A stretch of 64,000 bases of DNA, taken from Anthostomella pinea. Its lineage: Eukaryota; Ascomycota; Sordariomycetes; Xylariales; Xylariaceae. Below, one piece after another: positions 10,501 to 22,898 of this stretch (position 1 is its first letter; each line of letters opens with the position of its first letter). The notes beneath the pieces were generated by a model. That model had not been told where the DNA came from. It worked only from the letters and a program-made list of their open reading frames with translations, and ran no database searches. Both the position numbers and the translations under genes were made by a program. The DNA lies in contig CAUWAG010000018.1 in assembly GCA_963556695.1 (NCBI GenBank), forward strand, positions 1,922,001 through 1,986,000, written 5' to 3'.

Positions 10501-12031
10501 GTATAGGGAGGAGAGAGAAGAATGTAAAGATGGAAGGTGCGAAGATCGTCAAAGGTGTGAAGATCGAAGGTGTGAAGATCAAAAGTGTGAAAGGTAAAGG
10601 TGTATGCGGAGGCGGGAGGAAGTACTCGAGATCGTTAAATAGAGTTATGGATGAATGGTGCTGGAGTGTGTGGAAAGAGTGGTTGCTGCAACAATGGCTA
10701 GTCGCCACAACAACGGGGACGAAGGTTGGGTTTGATCAGAGATGAATGTAAACCCATTGTTCTCAGGTTGTTCTGAGGCAGCAAGACGGCAAGGGAACTC
10801 TGTTGTTGACATTCTCCCAGGTGACCCACTCACTGCTTTCTGAACAGATAGTGAACCGTCTGGTGAAAATTCAATTACAGGAACAACAGCTTTCTCGCCC
10901 ACCATCACACCACCGCCGCCAGAGTTGTGATAGAGGGCTGAACCAAAACAGAGCAAATAACAGGTGCATGAGACGGCGAACAATAACAGCACAGAGGGAA
11001 CACAACGAGTAGTAACAACACAGCAAAGACTCACGCATTAGTCGACCGGTGGCTAGTCGGATCCTGGCGGAGAGCCTCCTCCTTCTCATCCTCGTCGCTG
11101 TTTCTTCGAGACGCGGGGACGGAGCGAGAAGGCATCTGGTCCTCAAAGAACCGAGATTGGGGGATGCCTGATTGGGGAGACGCGAGCTGTGAACCGGATC
11201 TTGCTCCACGAGTGGAAATCCCAGGAGGGGAAACAAGACTGGACATCGAGTACCGGTTGGGGCGAGAGAACATGGTAGGAAAGCCGTTGCTGCTCTCGCG
11301 AAACTCGGGCGGTGTAGTTGGCTCAGATAGGTGTCCTGTCAAGCCCATACCATTTCCTCGGCCAAGTTCGCCCTCCATCTGGCCAAGTTCGAGCTCACTC
11401 TGCCGTTGCTGCTGTTCCAACCTCTGCATCTCGGCCTCGAATCGGCGCTTCTGCTCGCGAAGTCTCTCATAGTCGAGCTTCTTCTTCTCCAACTATAATC
11501 AAATCAGCAGTGGATCCTGGATACCAATCGCGCGATCGCAAGTTTGACGTTGAGTACAGGCGGCAAGTGCGACTCGACGACGCTCTGGGCCGAACAATGG
11601 TAGGTCACCAGAATTTCCTGATGGGAGCCTTACCACTTGGAGTTTATACTGGGTCTGAGAGGGCAGTCGTCAGCCGCGAGTCTCACAACGGCAAGACATC
11701 TAATTAGGGGTTGAGACAAGCTCGGGGTGGTTCCAGCAGGGTTGGACAGCCATCATGGCTGTCGGATCCAGGCCAAGCTCGCACGAATTGGAAGAACAAA
11801 ACTCACAGCCGTAGGGTATTCCTGAGATTCGGGCAACCGTTGCTGCGTGGATATAGTGGACAATGTTGGTACACGCCCCGAGTCGGTGGTGAATCGTCGA
11901 GGCAAGGTGGTTCGGAGGTCTTGCGAGACAGGCTGGGCCATGGGCCTGCCATTTCGCGGTGGTGAGACAAGAGAATTCATCGGCGCCTCGTTTCTTGGAG
12001 ACTGCTGAGTGAGAAAACGGTAATCGTCCAT
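7563..12031 (-). CDS. Pumilio-family (PUF) RNA-binding protein
   Basis: Sequence-specific binder of mRNA 3' UTRs that represses or localises transcripts in the cytoplasm. In transcription order the exons are 12031-11807, 11654-11634, 11492-11035, 10400-10214, 9778-8899 and 8848-7563, giving about 1018 residues; all phases agree. The C-terminal third (about 600-925) is a Pumilio homology domain with eight repeats, e.g. CKDQHGCRYLQKQLE, TDPFGNYLCQKLLEY, ALNQHGTRALQKMIE, QDLNGNHVIQKCL, VGTHRHGCCVLQRCID, QDPFGNYVVQYIID, HKFSSNVVEKCL and RDSFGNYVVQTALDH. The N-terminus holds a Glu/Gln/Arg-rich coiled coil (EKKKLDYERLREQKRRFEAE) and the conserved RRGNLYDNIDQTNTAGFLFRDD block. Exon 2 is only 21 nt. 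Introns 3 (10401-11034, 634 nt) and 4 (9779-10213, 435 nt) are long for this genome. An ATG at 9790, inside the acceptor region of intron 4, could start a shorter isoform carrying the RNA-binding domain. Start and exon 5 acceptor are the least certain points. Confidence 0.9.
10537..10599. repeat. 15-18 bp minisatellite in PUF intron 3
   Basis: Four imperfect units read on the plus strand: one of 18 bp (10537-10554) and three of 15 bp (10555-10569, 10570-10584, 10585-10599). They share GTGTGAAGATC-type cores. The array lies within the long intron between PUF exons 3 and 4. Confidence 0.8.
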
Positions 12032-13020
12032 TTTCACCTGTTGTTACAGAACCGAAGCTTTCGTACAGGCCGATTTGGCGGTGGTCGTTGTCTATAAGCT
12101 GTAGTTTGCGAAGGCAAGGTTAGCTTTCGGAACAGTACCCGACGCCCTGGACGACCTCGACGACCTCGACCGCCAGCAATCGCAAACGAGCACCTTGGCC
12201 GAACCTCGACTCGACCGGAAGAGCAATGTGGGGGTGGCAGCAACAGAGGCAGACAAAGCTTGAGACAGTGAGTTTTGCGCCGCCTTCCTGTCGTGCTGCC
12301 GCCACAGTGTACAGTCTCGTTCGTGGTCGTCGGCACTGGATTGCGCTGGCTGGGCGGCTGAGGTCGCTGAGGTCGCTGAGGTCGCAGACTGCCCAAAAGG
12401 GGGCGCGGCTTCGGCGCTGGACAGCCGACGACGCGGTCAGGGAGGATGGGGTGCGTGGCCATGCTCACCTTAGTTGAGAACAAGTATAACCACAGAATGC
12501 GAACGCGACCCTGGAGAGCCAGGAGCGGCAGCACAAGAAGGAAATGTTTGCAAATCACAGAGAGACAAAAGAGTGTGGAGTTGTGCGAAGTGGAAGAAGA
12601 TCAATGTTTCAATGCTGGCGAGGACAGGAAGAGTGCGGCAGCTGGAGAGTGGATTGGATGGCGGCACAGGAACGGTTCAGCCACCGATTTGAAGGCGGGC
12701 CAGGCGGGCGGTGGATGTCGAACCTTGCTAGGAGGTACGAGTTTCGACGTTGTAGGGTACAGCACCGCTGGGGAGGTGGGAGGGCCCCCCCTGGTCCAAG
12801 CTGGAGATTGGGCGGTACACTGGAGGTGACCGTGCACTGCCAGCGCTGCAGGGTTCTGATGGGGCTACCTCCCCCTCCTACGAGCCTTCCTCTACATCCA
12901 GGTCTGCTAACGGCGTTACGGTATGCTAACAGACGATATGTTCTCTTCAGTATTGTAAAGTGCCCTGGCGAGTAATAATACGACATTGATCCATCAGTTG
13001 AATATATCGAGTAGCCCATT
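12032..13020. promoter_or_regulatory. 5' region of the PUF gene
   Basis: Upstream and leader region of the minus-strand PUF gene. Directly before the ATG the minus strand reads ...TAACAACAG followed by GTGAAA, so an acceptor of a 5' UTR intron may end 6 nt before the start codon. Overlapping open frames on both strands here are low-complexity and do not resemble proteins. Confidence 0.4.
12357..12383. repeat. Tandem repeat, 3 x 9 bp
   Basis: Three perfect copies of GCTGAGGTC in the upstream region of the PUF gene. A related pair (GACGACCTC repeated) lies at about 12149-12166. Confidence 0.85.
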
Positions 13021-16000
13021 AGTTCCGTCGGTAGATTTCTGCATCTTCCAACCTCTCACGATGTACTCAAGTATTAGGAGTCACAAACTCTCTTCATGAT
13101 AGGGGGCAGCTAGCTTCTTCAGGTCGCCATGATGAGTAATATTTCTTGCGCAACTCAAGGGACCTACCTACGTACCCAATTAGAGCACGAACTCGTCTTT
13201 GAAAGAGAGACGACCGTCGTCATTGCAGATGGGGTGCGACCGTTCCTGGAGAGGCAGATTTACTTCCCGCGACTTTCAGGGTCCAGCCAGGTGGCGTGTT
13301 AAGGAGAGTCGATAAACTCTATCAGAAGCCTCCACTGGGAGTCACAGACAAACCTCAGAAAGTATCTTCACGAAAGGAACATTGTACCTACAGGCTACAG
13401 TACTTAGGTAAGGCGCAAGTCCGCAGAGACAATTTTACATCTCTGCCGATATTATTAAACAACTGGACTGGTGCCGATGGTGGTGTACAAGCCCTCAACT
13501 TCCAAGAAGTCGATACATAATAGGCCGTCTGCCGTCAAGACTCAACACAAAAAACACAAACGACGTCGGATATTTTGAATACACGTATCGGCCACGCTCC
13601 ACCACGTTACCCCGGTGCTGCTGGCGGCCAGGCTTGCCAGGGATTAGGTGACGGAGCTAATGAGAAGGCGCCAATCGTCAAAAATGATGCAAAGGAGGCG
13701 GTGAGCGCATTAATGTTCTCCAGACAGCCATGGCCGACATGCGGCTTGTCCACCACTTTTGACTTCTTATTAGCGCGGGGAGCTCCCGAACCGTCCTGCA
13801 AGAAATACATCTACCTTATCCCCCATGTGTATCGACAACAACATCCCAACTTCTGTTCACGTGTTGCAGTCAGCGCATCTTCTGCGGCAAGTTCAATGTT
13901 TCTGGCCACGTGTATAGGAATCTGTTGTCAGACGGGTAGCTTCTTCGAGACTCTGCCAGCTCGCTTACATGCAGGCGTACGGAGTTACAAAAATGGAAAC
14001 ATCAGATCGAATGGCTGTGGTTGGACGGGCTCTTGCCCATCATCGGAAGCGTCTTCCAACGGAATCGACTTTGATAGGCTGCCGAGCCGTTGCAACTTGA
14101 CGAACAACCACACTGAACACTCGAGGGGCGTCTAGAACACCGGGATATGGATCTCTCGAGTCTCTCTTTGCTCTCTGCTGCGGCATTCCACGGCCCAGAA
14201 GCATTTTGGCCAGCAGAAGGGTGAAAAAGACGTATATTATCGGAGAAGCTCACGGCGACAGATATCAGTCTCGACCATCGAACGTGATCTTGAGACAACC
14301 AGCCCTGGCGAATACCTAGACATAGACATCCGATATATCTAGTATATTAAGTCGGTATGTCCTCTACCGGTACTATATCCCTTCCCGCTACTAGCATGAC
14401 GCAACATCTTTCTAGCTCACTCACTCCTGTCGTCCATTCGGCGACTTCCGACAAGCTGCTAGCTATTATCACACTCGAGCGCGTTGGCGAGTGGTTGGCG
14501 ATGGGTCATGCCCGGGCGATTACCACACCAGCCAAGCTACAACTACGGTACAGCGCAAGCGTACCTCATGTTGTGTAACAGCAAAGCCTCAGAAGCCTCA
14601 AAGTCAGGGTCTTCCCGCTAGTGGCCCCCAGGCCAGGTCTAACTTATTATTATAAAGTTAGATCTTGCCTTGAACTCAAAAAGCTTCTAGTGTGGTTTTG
14701 GCGAACATTGAAGGTCAGGACGGCCCGGGGGTCCATTCCCATCCCATTCGAGATGAACATTTCGTTGCTGAGCTAGTGGTTGTTTATAAATATAAATAAA
14801 TAAATAAATAAATTTCCGTCACTGCTCACACATGCCGTCAAAGCCCTCACAAAAACACATCAAGAAGCTTTACCCATCGCTTCATTTGACACAAAATACT
14901 TTGGGACGCAAATAGACGCACAGAACAACCTTGAATGCATCCGTGGTCTGTAACAGTCGCTGCCGACGGCGCGGAAGGGGTACGAGATGGCGGATGGTTG
15001 AAGAGACCATCAAGGTCGCGCCACGCCGAAGACTAGTGGTCGACCAATGACCGTTACAGACCCCGTAATACACCCATCAAAAACACAGAATAGACACATG
15101 ATGAGGCAGTTTTGAGCCATACCCAGGGCATTGGTTGTTTATAACAGACCGTTCTTTAGTCGTTGTGTTGTATACATCCGTTTCGTCCTCGCCTTGTCTC
15201 TTCACTCTCACGGGTAGGCTGTCCTTCGATTGCGGCTACTCACTGATCAAAAGCCCAAGCCGTGCTGGGCAGTTGGTCACCCTTCGGTTCTCGCCGACTC
15301 TGATCTCGACTGCGGCACCGATGGATCGATATCTTCCGCTCACCAACCCCTCGTGCCCCTCACACGTTCCCGATGATCGTCGACAACCCGGGATGTCCCT
15401 GATCCATGGCCTTTGATATTGAAAACCTACCACAAACGGCGCTTCAAAGTGGCAACATTAGACAAGAGCGTTAAGGAGGAGAAGCTATCATCTCATCTTA
15501 CTGGTGCAGTGGTGCGTGGATAGTCGGCGAGCTAACTATTCTGGCTGAAGACGACCCCACCCCTGATCGGCTCACCGACTTTTGACCAGGCTTTGGAGGG
15601 TCTCTTTCCAGGTGAGCCTGCACGTCACCCAGCCAGCCGATTTGGAGACTTCCCCGGATGCCCTGGGTGCGACACGGCAGCAAGTGGCTGCATATGTATC
15701 CTGCCTGCAACGTCGCCCAACCGAGCCAGCATGTACAGTATCAAAGTGGCAACTTGTCACCAGCAGTGATACATACCCAGACAACTATTTTGACATATCT
15801 TTGCAACTGAGAACGGAAAGAGACACGCACACACTCTGACGACCTCACGTTGATACATTGAATGTTCTGAACTTGGATTGAAGCGCATTCCGACCTCCGC
15901 GATGGATCTCGGTCTGGAACTCGTTCGGGCTAGTAGAGGAGGAGGATACTACCGAGGAGCATATCAGGAAGGCCGTTAAAGATCCACGATTACCAGTTGC

Positions 16001-17336
16001 CCATCCAGACCATCGTACGCAATTTGTCGATCTTGGCTTCTGCTCCCCGCCCCATCGTCCAACCCCTCATCAAACCCCTCATCAGTCTCATCAGTCCTCT
16101 TCTTTGTCTTGTCGAGCAGTCGAGATATGACGAAGCGCTTTCTCTTACCGACTCCGCCTGACTCATTCCCAGACTGCCATGGATGGGAGAACTTCAGATG
16201 CGACGACATCAGAGGTCCAATATGAAATGCACCAGGATCGATCTCTGCCAACACAGCACAAGCCTCCTGCAGTGAAGCTGCAAGCTGCACGGTCGAGTTG
16301 CAAAAGAGGAGGGGTAGCCTACATCATGTACTCCGTGCTGGACGTTGGGTACAGTACGACCATGGAGGGGTAATAAAGAGGGGCAATAAAGAGGGGCTCT
16401 CGACACCGGGCAAGGTACCATACAGATGTAGAGATGTGGGTGGCTTTTTATATCCCTCGCAGAGGAGGGCATAAGCACGCACATAATAGTGACAGCTTGC
16501 GCAAACATCAGGAGCAAATATCAGAATATTAGAGCTACGTCAACAGAGTTTTGCCCAGAGGTGAACTAGCTATTACATGAGTGGAAGCATGTGCGGCCGA
16601 GGGTCGTGAGAGCTGTGGCCTGCCTGCCTAGAACGTATCTGACTGAACGGTACCGAATGCTAACGACATTGATATTAGAACTTGGTGGACGTGGTATGTA
16701 TGTCAGATTCTGAGAGCCGTCCAAGCTCCTGATCCCTACTTGGAACTATGGGTTGGAATTTGTAGTAGTAAAAGTAGACTGAACGCGGTAGCATTATTAA
16801 CGACACACGATCTTGGCTTTCATCGATTAGGCACAGCCAGTAGGAAATGGTATTCTGCACATCACAATTCGACCACAGAAGATGGTAGTCGGACATCAGC
16901 TCATTTTTAAACAGCCATTCAATATATCTCGTTACTCCTGACTGAATCTCATGTAAGGTGAGGTCAGGTCCTACATTTGGGCACCTGCACTTTGGTGAGC
17001 CCCCTTATCAGCAATAGCCCCTCCCCCGCCGTCTCATGGCGGTGCTTCGTAGTGGCGGTGCTGCACGTGGCGATTCTTCCCGTCACCCTGCAACATGAAA
17101 TGGCTGACAGAAGAAAAAGTTACATAAGCACCCGGCACAAGCAGTTATGCAAGTGGCAATCGACTGGTAAAGCACAAAATGCATACTATTGCGGGGCAGA
17201 CACCGTTTTGCACTTTGGTGGGGGACATTGAAGATTGAAGCATCTTGACGAGGCTGCACTTTGAGTCATCGCCTCATCGCCGCGCATCCCACCTCACATT
17301 TTCATACCCTTTCGAGCGACCTGAAGATGCGTCAAA
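13021..17336. other. 4.3 kb gene-poor stretch
   Basis: No gene can be supported. Open frames of up to 186 codons exist but have no domain character, and neighbouring frames are equally open. A minus-strand frame at 15976-16266 has a protein-like start (SLQEACAVLAEIDPG) and an acidic tail but no good ATG; it may be a gene fragment. There is an AAAT microsatellite at 14792-14815. The words TGCACTTTGGTG at 16987-16998 and CACTTTGGTG at 17212-17221 recur upstream of the Pol III subunit gene. Confidence 0.45.
14792..14815. repeat. (AAAT)n microsatellite
   Basis: About six units of ATAA/AAAT within a locally AT-rich stretch in the intergenic region. Confidence 0.9.
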
Positions 17337-20300
17337 ATGCCGATCGTTGACGACGGATTCGAGGCTCTCCTCGAGCCATTCTACAATGGCAAGAAGCTGA
17401 CTGACCCCATATCAACTGTGGAGGACAAGTTCCAGCTGCTGCCCGCCTTCCTGAAGGTCAAAGGCCTCGTCAAGCAGTAGGTTTTTCCTTCGTGGCCATC
17501 CTGCATCGCACCCGCTCCTCTACTGACCACATAATAGGCATATCGACTCATACAACTACTTTGTCGACCATGAGATCAAGGAAATCGTCAAAGCAAATAG
17601 AATCGTCCGAAGCGATGTCGACAGCAGCTTCTGGATCGAATTCCTGGACATCAGGGTCACGGCCCCTGACCGTGCCGACTTCAATGAAATGCGGATTGAG
17701 AACCACATTACCCCCATGGAGTGCCGCCTGCGGGATATGACCTACTCCGCCAAGATCCTCATTGACGTCGCCTACACCCGGGAGCGCCAGAAGATCATCC
17801 GCCGTAACGTTGAGCTGGCTCGCATGCCCGTTATGTTGCGGAGCAACAAATGCCATCTCTTCGGAGCAAATAACGCCAAGATGGAGCTCATGAATGAATG
17901 CCCCATTGATCCTGGAGGTTATTTCATCATTCGCGGAACGGAAAAAGTCATTCTGGTTCAGGAACAGCTGAGCAAGAACCGAATTATCGTCGAATCGGAC
18001 GAGAAGAACAAGATCATCTCGGCATCTGTGACCAGTTCTACGCACGAGCGGAAGTCCAAGACGTACGTCACGCTCAAGAAGGACCGCATAAATCTCATAC
18101 ACAACGTTCTGGTCGAGCCAATCCCCATAGTAATCATCCTCAAAGCCCTCGGTGGTCTATCGGACTGGGAGATCATCCAGCTCGTCGCCGGCAGTGACGG
18201 AAGATATCAAGACGACTTTGTGATCAATTTTGACGAGGCAACAAAGGCCGGAGTCTTCACTCAGCAGCAGGCGCTCGAGTATATCGGCTCACGAGTCAAG
18301 ATGGGTGGCAGGGCAAAGCCGTTTGGGGCTGGCCCTCCCCAACCACGCCGGAGCGGTATCGAGGAAGGCCTTGATGCCCTCGCCAATATCATCATTGCAC
18401 ATATATCAGTGGAGGGCTTGGACTTCTACCCCAAAGCTATATACGTCGCCCTGATGGTTCGTCGAGTCCTCATGGCCCACTACAACCCGAAGCTCGTCGA
18501 TGATCGCGATTTCGTCGGAAATAAAAGATTGGAACTGGCTGGGCAGCTCCTGTCGTTGCTCTTCGAAGATCTCTTCAAGAAATTCCTAACGGATCTCAAG
18601 TTCAGCATCGAGAACAACCTCAAGAAGCAACATCGAGCCATACCAGTGGACCCCCTTATGCAGGTCGGCGCACAGGGCAAGCACATCACCGAAGGCATGA
18701 ACCGTGCGATTCAAACCGGCAACTGGAGCGTCAAACGGTTCAAGATGGAGAGAGCCGGTGTGACCCACGTCCTGAGTCGACTCAGCTACATAGCCGCACT
18801 CGGCATGATGACGCGTATATCCAGTCAGTTTGAGAAGACACGGAAAGTCAGTGGTCCTCGTGCGCTTCAACCATCGCAGTGGGGTATGCTCTGTACTTCT
18901 GATACCCCAGAAGGAGAGGCCTGTGGCCTGGTCAAAAATCTGGCCTTGATGACCCATATCACAACTAATTTCGACGAGGAACCTGTACGAAGGTGGACAT
19001 TCACCCTGGACTCTGGTGTAGAACCACTGGGGTGCTTCTCTGGGGCAGAGATGCACCGGAAGGGCACTTATATCGTTCACATCAACGGTACGCCGTTTGC
19101 CCTTACACGGTTCCCTAACCGCTTCGCAGCCAAGTTTCGCACCATGCGACGTCGAGGTTGGATCTCTCCTTTTGTGAGCATCAATGTCAACAGTAATCTG
19201 GCAGCTGTACACATCGCTACTGACGAAGGACGCATTTGCCGACCGTACATTATCGTTAAGAACGGTAAAGCTAAGATTAAGGAGAGTCATCTGAGGCTCT
19301 TACAAGCCGGAAAGGTCACCTTCGACGACTTCCTCAACCAAGGTGTGGTCGAGTATCTCGATGTCAATGAAGAGAACGATACCCTCATTGCTCTATACGA
19401 GAAAGACATAACGAGAGCAACTACCCACGTCGAGATTGAGCCGTTCACCATTCTAGGAGCTGTTGCAGGCCTCATTCCCTTCCCTCACCATAATCAGTCA
19501 CCCAGAAACACATACCAATGCGCCATGGGTAAGCAAGCCATCGGTGCCATTGCGTATAATCAGTTCAACCGCATCGACACTCTCCTCTACACCCTGGTAT
19601 ATCCGCAACGACCCATGGTCATCTCCAAAACCATCGAGCTCATCCACTACGACAAACTACCAGCAGGACAGAATGCCACGGTTGTTGTCATGTCCTACTC
19701 TGGCTATGATATCGAGGACGCACTGGTGCTGAACAAAGCATCTTGCGACCGTGGGTTCGGTAGGTGTCAAGTCTTCAGGAAATATGCCGTGGAGCTGCAG
19801 AAGTACCCTAATGGGAGTAGGGAGCGAATCGGAGACAAAGATGCCACCAACATGGAAAAGAATAAGATCCTCACCAAGGATGGTCTGGCTGATGTTGGCC
19901 AACAGGTCACAGCTGGACAGATCATGGTCAAGAAACAAAGTCCCGTGGATGTTACGATGAGCGTCGGGCTGGAACGCAGGAGTGACGAATTCCGCGATTC
20001 TCCCATCAGCTATAAATTGCCGGACCCGGCATATATCGACAAAGTCATGGTCACTCAAACCGACAAGGAGACGCAACTCATCAAAGTCCAGACGCGGCAG
20101 ACAAGACGCCCCGAGTTAGGGGATAAATTCTCGTCACGCCACGGTCAAAAGGGTGTGGTCGGAATCATCGTCGAACAGGAGGACATGCCCTTCTCCGACC
20201 AGGGGCTTTGCCCCGATATTATCATGAACCCCCATGGTTTCCCTTCTCGTATGACAGTTGGAAAGCTCCTCGAGTGTCTTACGGGGAAAGCCTCCATCGT

Positions 20301-20856
20301 CAAAGGGAGGAGAGATTACGGCTACGGAGATGCTTTCCGCTCGCATCCGCTCGAAGCGATGAGTGCCGAGCTGGTCGATGCCGGGTTCTCCTGGGAAGGA
20401 AAGGACTTTTTCACCTCGGGCATCACGGGCGAGCCGCTCCAGGCATACATCTTCAACGGCCCCATATACTACCAGCGTCTGAAGCACATGGTTCAGGACA
20501 AGATGCACTCTCGTTCACGTGGGCCGCGGGCGATCCTCACCCGCCAGCCTACAGAAGGAAGATCCAGAGACGGTGGACTCCGTCTGGGAGAAATGGAACG
20601 TGACTGTCTCATTGCTTACGGCGCCTCACAGCTCCTGCTTGAGCGTCTAATGACCAGTTCAGACGGCACGGATATTGATATCTGCCAACGTTGTGGCCTC
20701 TTCGGATACAAAGGCTACTGCGGCACCTGTAAGACCAGCCGAGAGGTTTCGAAGATGACGATGCCGTATGCTGCAAAGCTCCTGGTCCAGGAGCTGATTA
20801 GCATGAACGTGGGCGTCAGACTGCAGTTGGGCGATGAATTTCCTCATCCAAGATGA
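17337..20856 (+). CDS. RET1: RNA polymerase III second-largest subunit (RPC2/RPC128)
   Basis: Catalytic-core subunit of the nuclear polymerase that makes tRNAs, 5S rRNA and U6 RNA. Two exons (17337-17476 and 17538-20856) encode 1152 residues, close to the yeast protein. The intron is 61 nt with a CTGAC branch point. Start context: an out-of-frame ATG 11 bases upstream stops after seven codons, so 17337 is used. Family blocks are evident: [20 protein letters not shown] near the start, [35 protein letters not shown], the [13 protein letters not shown] hybrid-binding segment and [12 protein letters not shown]. The C-terminal zinc ribbon has Cys1096, Cys1099, Cys1108 and Cys1111. Subunit III identity over Pol I/II rests on the N-terminal and LTDP...ED blocks and length. 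Secure call. Confidence 0.97.
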
Positions 20857-22898
20857 GCAATTGTAGACTACCATCAGCATCGGGCGGCGTACTGCGAGGG
20901 GTTCGGGAAAATCTGTAGAGTTTTACTGATAACGCTGAGATGAACAATCGGCATGATCACCTGTACCAAGCACTTCCTGTAAAATTAAGTGACTGGAATA
21001 ATACCTAAATGGTTGCTTATGCCACTGCCGGTGATTTATGGTAGCCACCAAATCTTTCGAGTTTTCTTCCCTTGGCATAACCGCCTCGACTAAACGTTTA
21101 TCTTACAGGCAGTCGACCGGAATAGCCCCTGAATAAATGCTTATATCACCGTCGATTTTCCATTAGTAGCGTCAAGTCAAGATGATCATCCACATAGTCG
21201 AGGGGAGGAATCTCTGATGAGGCATTTTCATAGTTGCTTTCTACGCTTGGCAACTCCTGAGAGCTCTCGTAAATAACCTCAGGCACCAGGTGATTATAGT
21301 TGTTCATGAACAACGACTGATGCTATATCTTGGCGATTCCAGTCGAACTAGGAAAGTCAACAGGTAGCCATAGCGAGGTATAGGTAGGTAGCTGGGCTTC
21401 ACCACGGCCCTCCCCTCTCCTCCCTCGTCGTCGGCTCGAATGCCCTGAAGCTGCTGTTGCTGCTCTTACCAACGTCCTCGCGCTCGCTCGAGATGTTTCC
21501 CGTCGTGAACCGGCCTATCATTACTCAGACATCGCCTGCATCCGGGCGACAGGGGCCAATTGGATATCGCTCGGGTATCCGGACAAGGTAACGACCGGTT
21601 CAATGTCACGGGAGGCATCCGGCCAACTTGCTCCTCGGTCTGCGTTCAGCGACCAACTCATGATCTCCGAGAGACTTGGGAGGGACGACAGACAGCAGAA
21701 AGCAGGTCGGGATGTGGGCAAGACATGGAATACATTGACATGACATGACATGACGTGACGCCAATGGGTAGTAGTAGTACAAGAGCTCGGGAACGTCGGC
21801 AGCCACTTGGTGCAACACTCGGAGTATTCTTCGCCGCGGTTTTGGCTCGTGCCTGCCATCTACGGCAGGACAGTACGCGGATACGAGACGAGAGACGGGC
21901 ATGTCTTGTGAAAGATACCGATGCTCGAGGGAAGGTGCTCGAGGGAGGGGGTGAGATGTTGCAACGCAGACTTCAATGGCTATAGCTTGACAACGACCGG
22001 AGATGGCCTTTGGTATGTACCACTCAGCCAGCTGCACAACCCACATGGTTCAGTACTCCATGAAACTATCATCAGATGAGCAACGGAGATCTTCATGGGC
22101 GATAGATAGGTAGTCATGGCATGGTGACCGGTGCTGGAATGTCAACCGGTGTGGGATCTCATCGAGGTCTTTTCGCAAGGACTCTCTCTGGTCGTCCAGT
22201 CCGATTAATCAGACATACATCGCTCGCTGCTTCATACCATCCGTCCATTTGCGAACCAGATCTCCAAGCGACCGATGTAGCTACCTGCTAGTCGATGATA
22301 TCTTGTCAACGGCATAGCCACACGGGCCCTCATACTGCGCCGTAGCACGCGAACGCGTGGCAAGTCATATAAGCTAATGCTTCTGCCCGCAATCTTTTGC
22401 CCCTCCAAGGTCAGTAGTAGACAAGTAAGCAGAAGTCTCGTTGGTCACAATGGCATGGATCAAGCGATTGTCCAGGGGCGTTCTAAAGGGAAACACCCCT
22501 GAGGTGGGTGCCTATTCCAGTGGGTGATGATTTTGGACAACGGCCTAGTAGGATATAGATTCCTGTCGCTAGTGTAGACTGCTAGCATGCTCTCGCAGAA
22601 CGAGACTTACGTAGTCGCCATCAGCCACGTTGACTAGCTGGGTTCTTTGGTGATGTACTGAGTCCTTGCGGATGGCAAGGGCAGCAGGAATGCGTAGTCA
22701 CTAGCAGCACGAGTACGTACACTTCTTCGGTGAAGTTTATGTTTGGTCTGACTGATTTCATTGTGTATCGTTTCCCATGTATAGGCTTATGCCGCCTCGG
22801 ACATCGTGTCTCTTTGTCTTATCTCAAGGTATCATCCTCCAAGACAAGCATTATCTCCTCGAAGGCTCCCACGAGCCCTCTCGTAACTCAGCTCAAGA
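20857..22898. other. 2 kb intergenic (convergent genes)
   Basis: Lies between the 3' ends of RET1 and the minus-strand RAD57. No gene seen. 20995-21147 contains GGAATA, GCTTAT and CATAA words in alternating orientation, resembling a decayed and expanded relative of the 74-bp elements. A pentamer run of TGACA units is at about 21736-21758, and AGGTATAGGTAGGTAG lies at 21376-21391. Confidence 0.45.

Noticed and set aside
13575..14135. 186-codon plus-strand open frame
   Set aside because: No domain character, stop-poor by composition, no ATG in good context; treated as chance.
15976..16290. Minus-strand 104-codon frame ending DGLDGQLVIVDL as a gene
   Set aside because: No ATG except deep inside and no matching upstream exon found; kept only as a possible fragment.
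18586..19290. 234-codon minus-strand frame inside the Pol III subunit gene
   Set aside because: Antisense shadow of a strongly conserved coding sequence.
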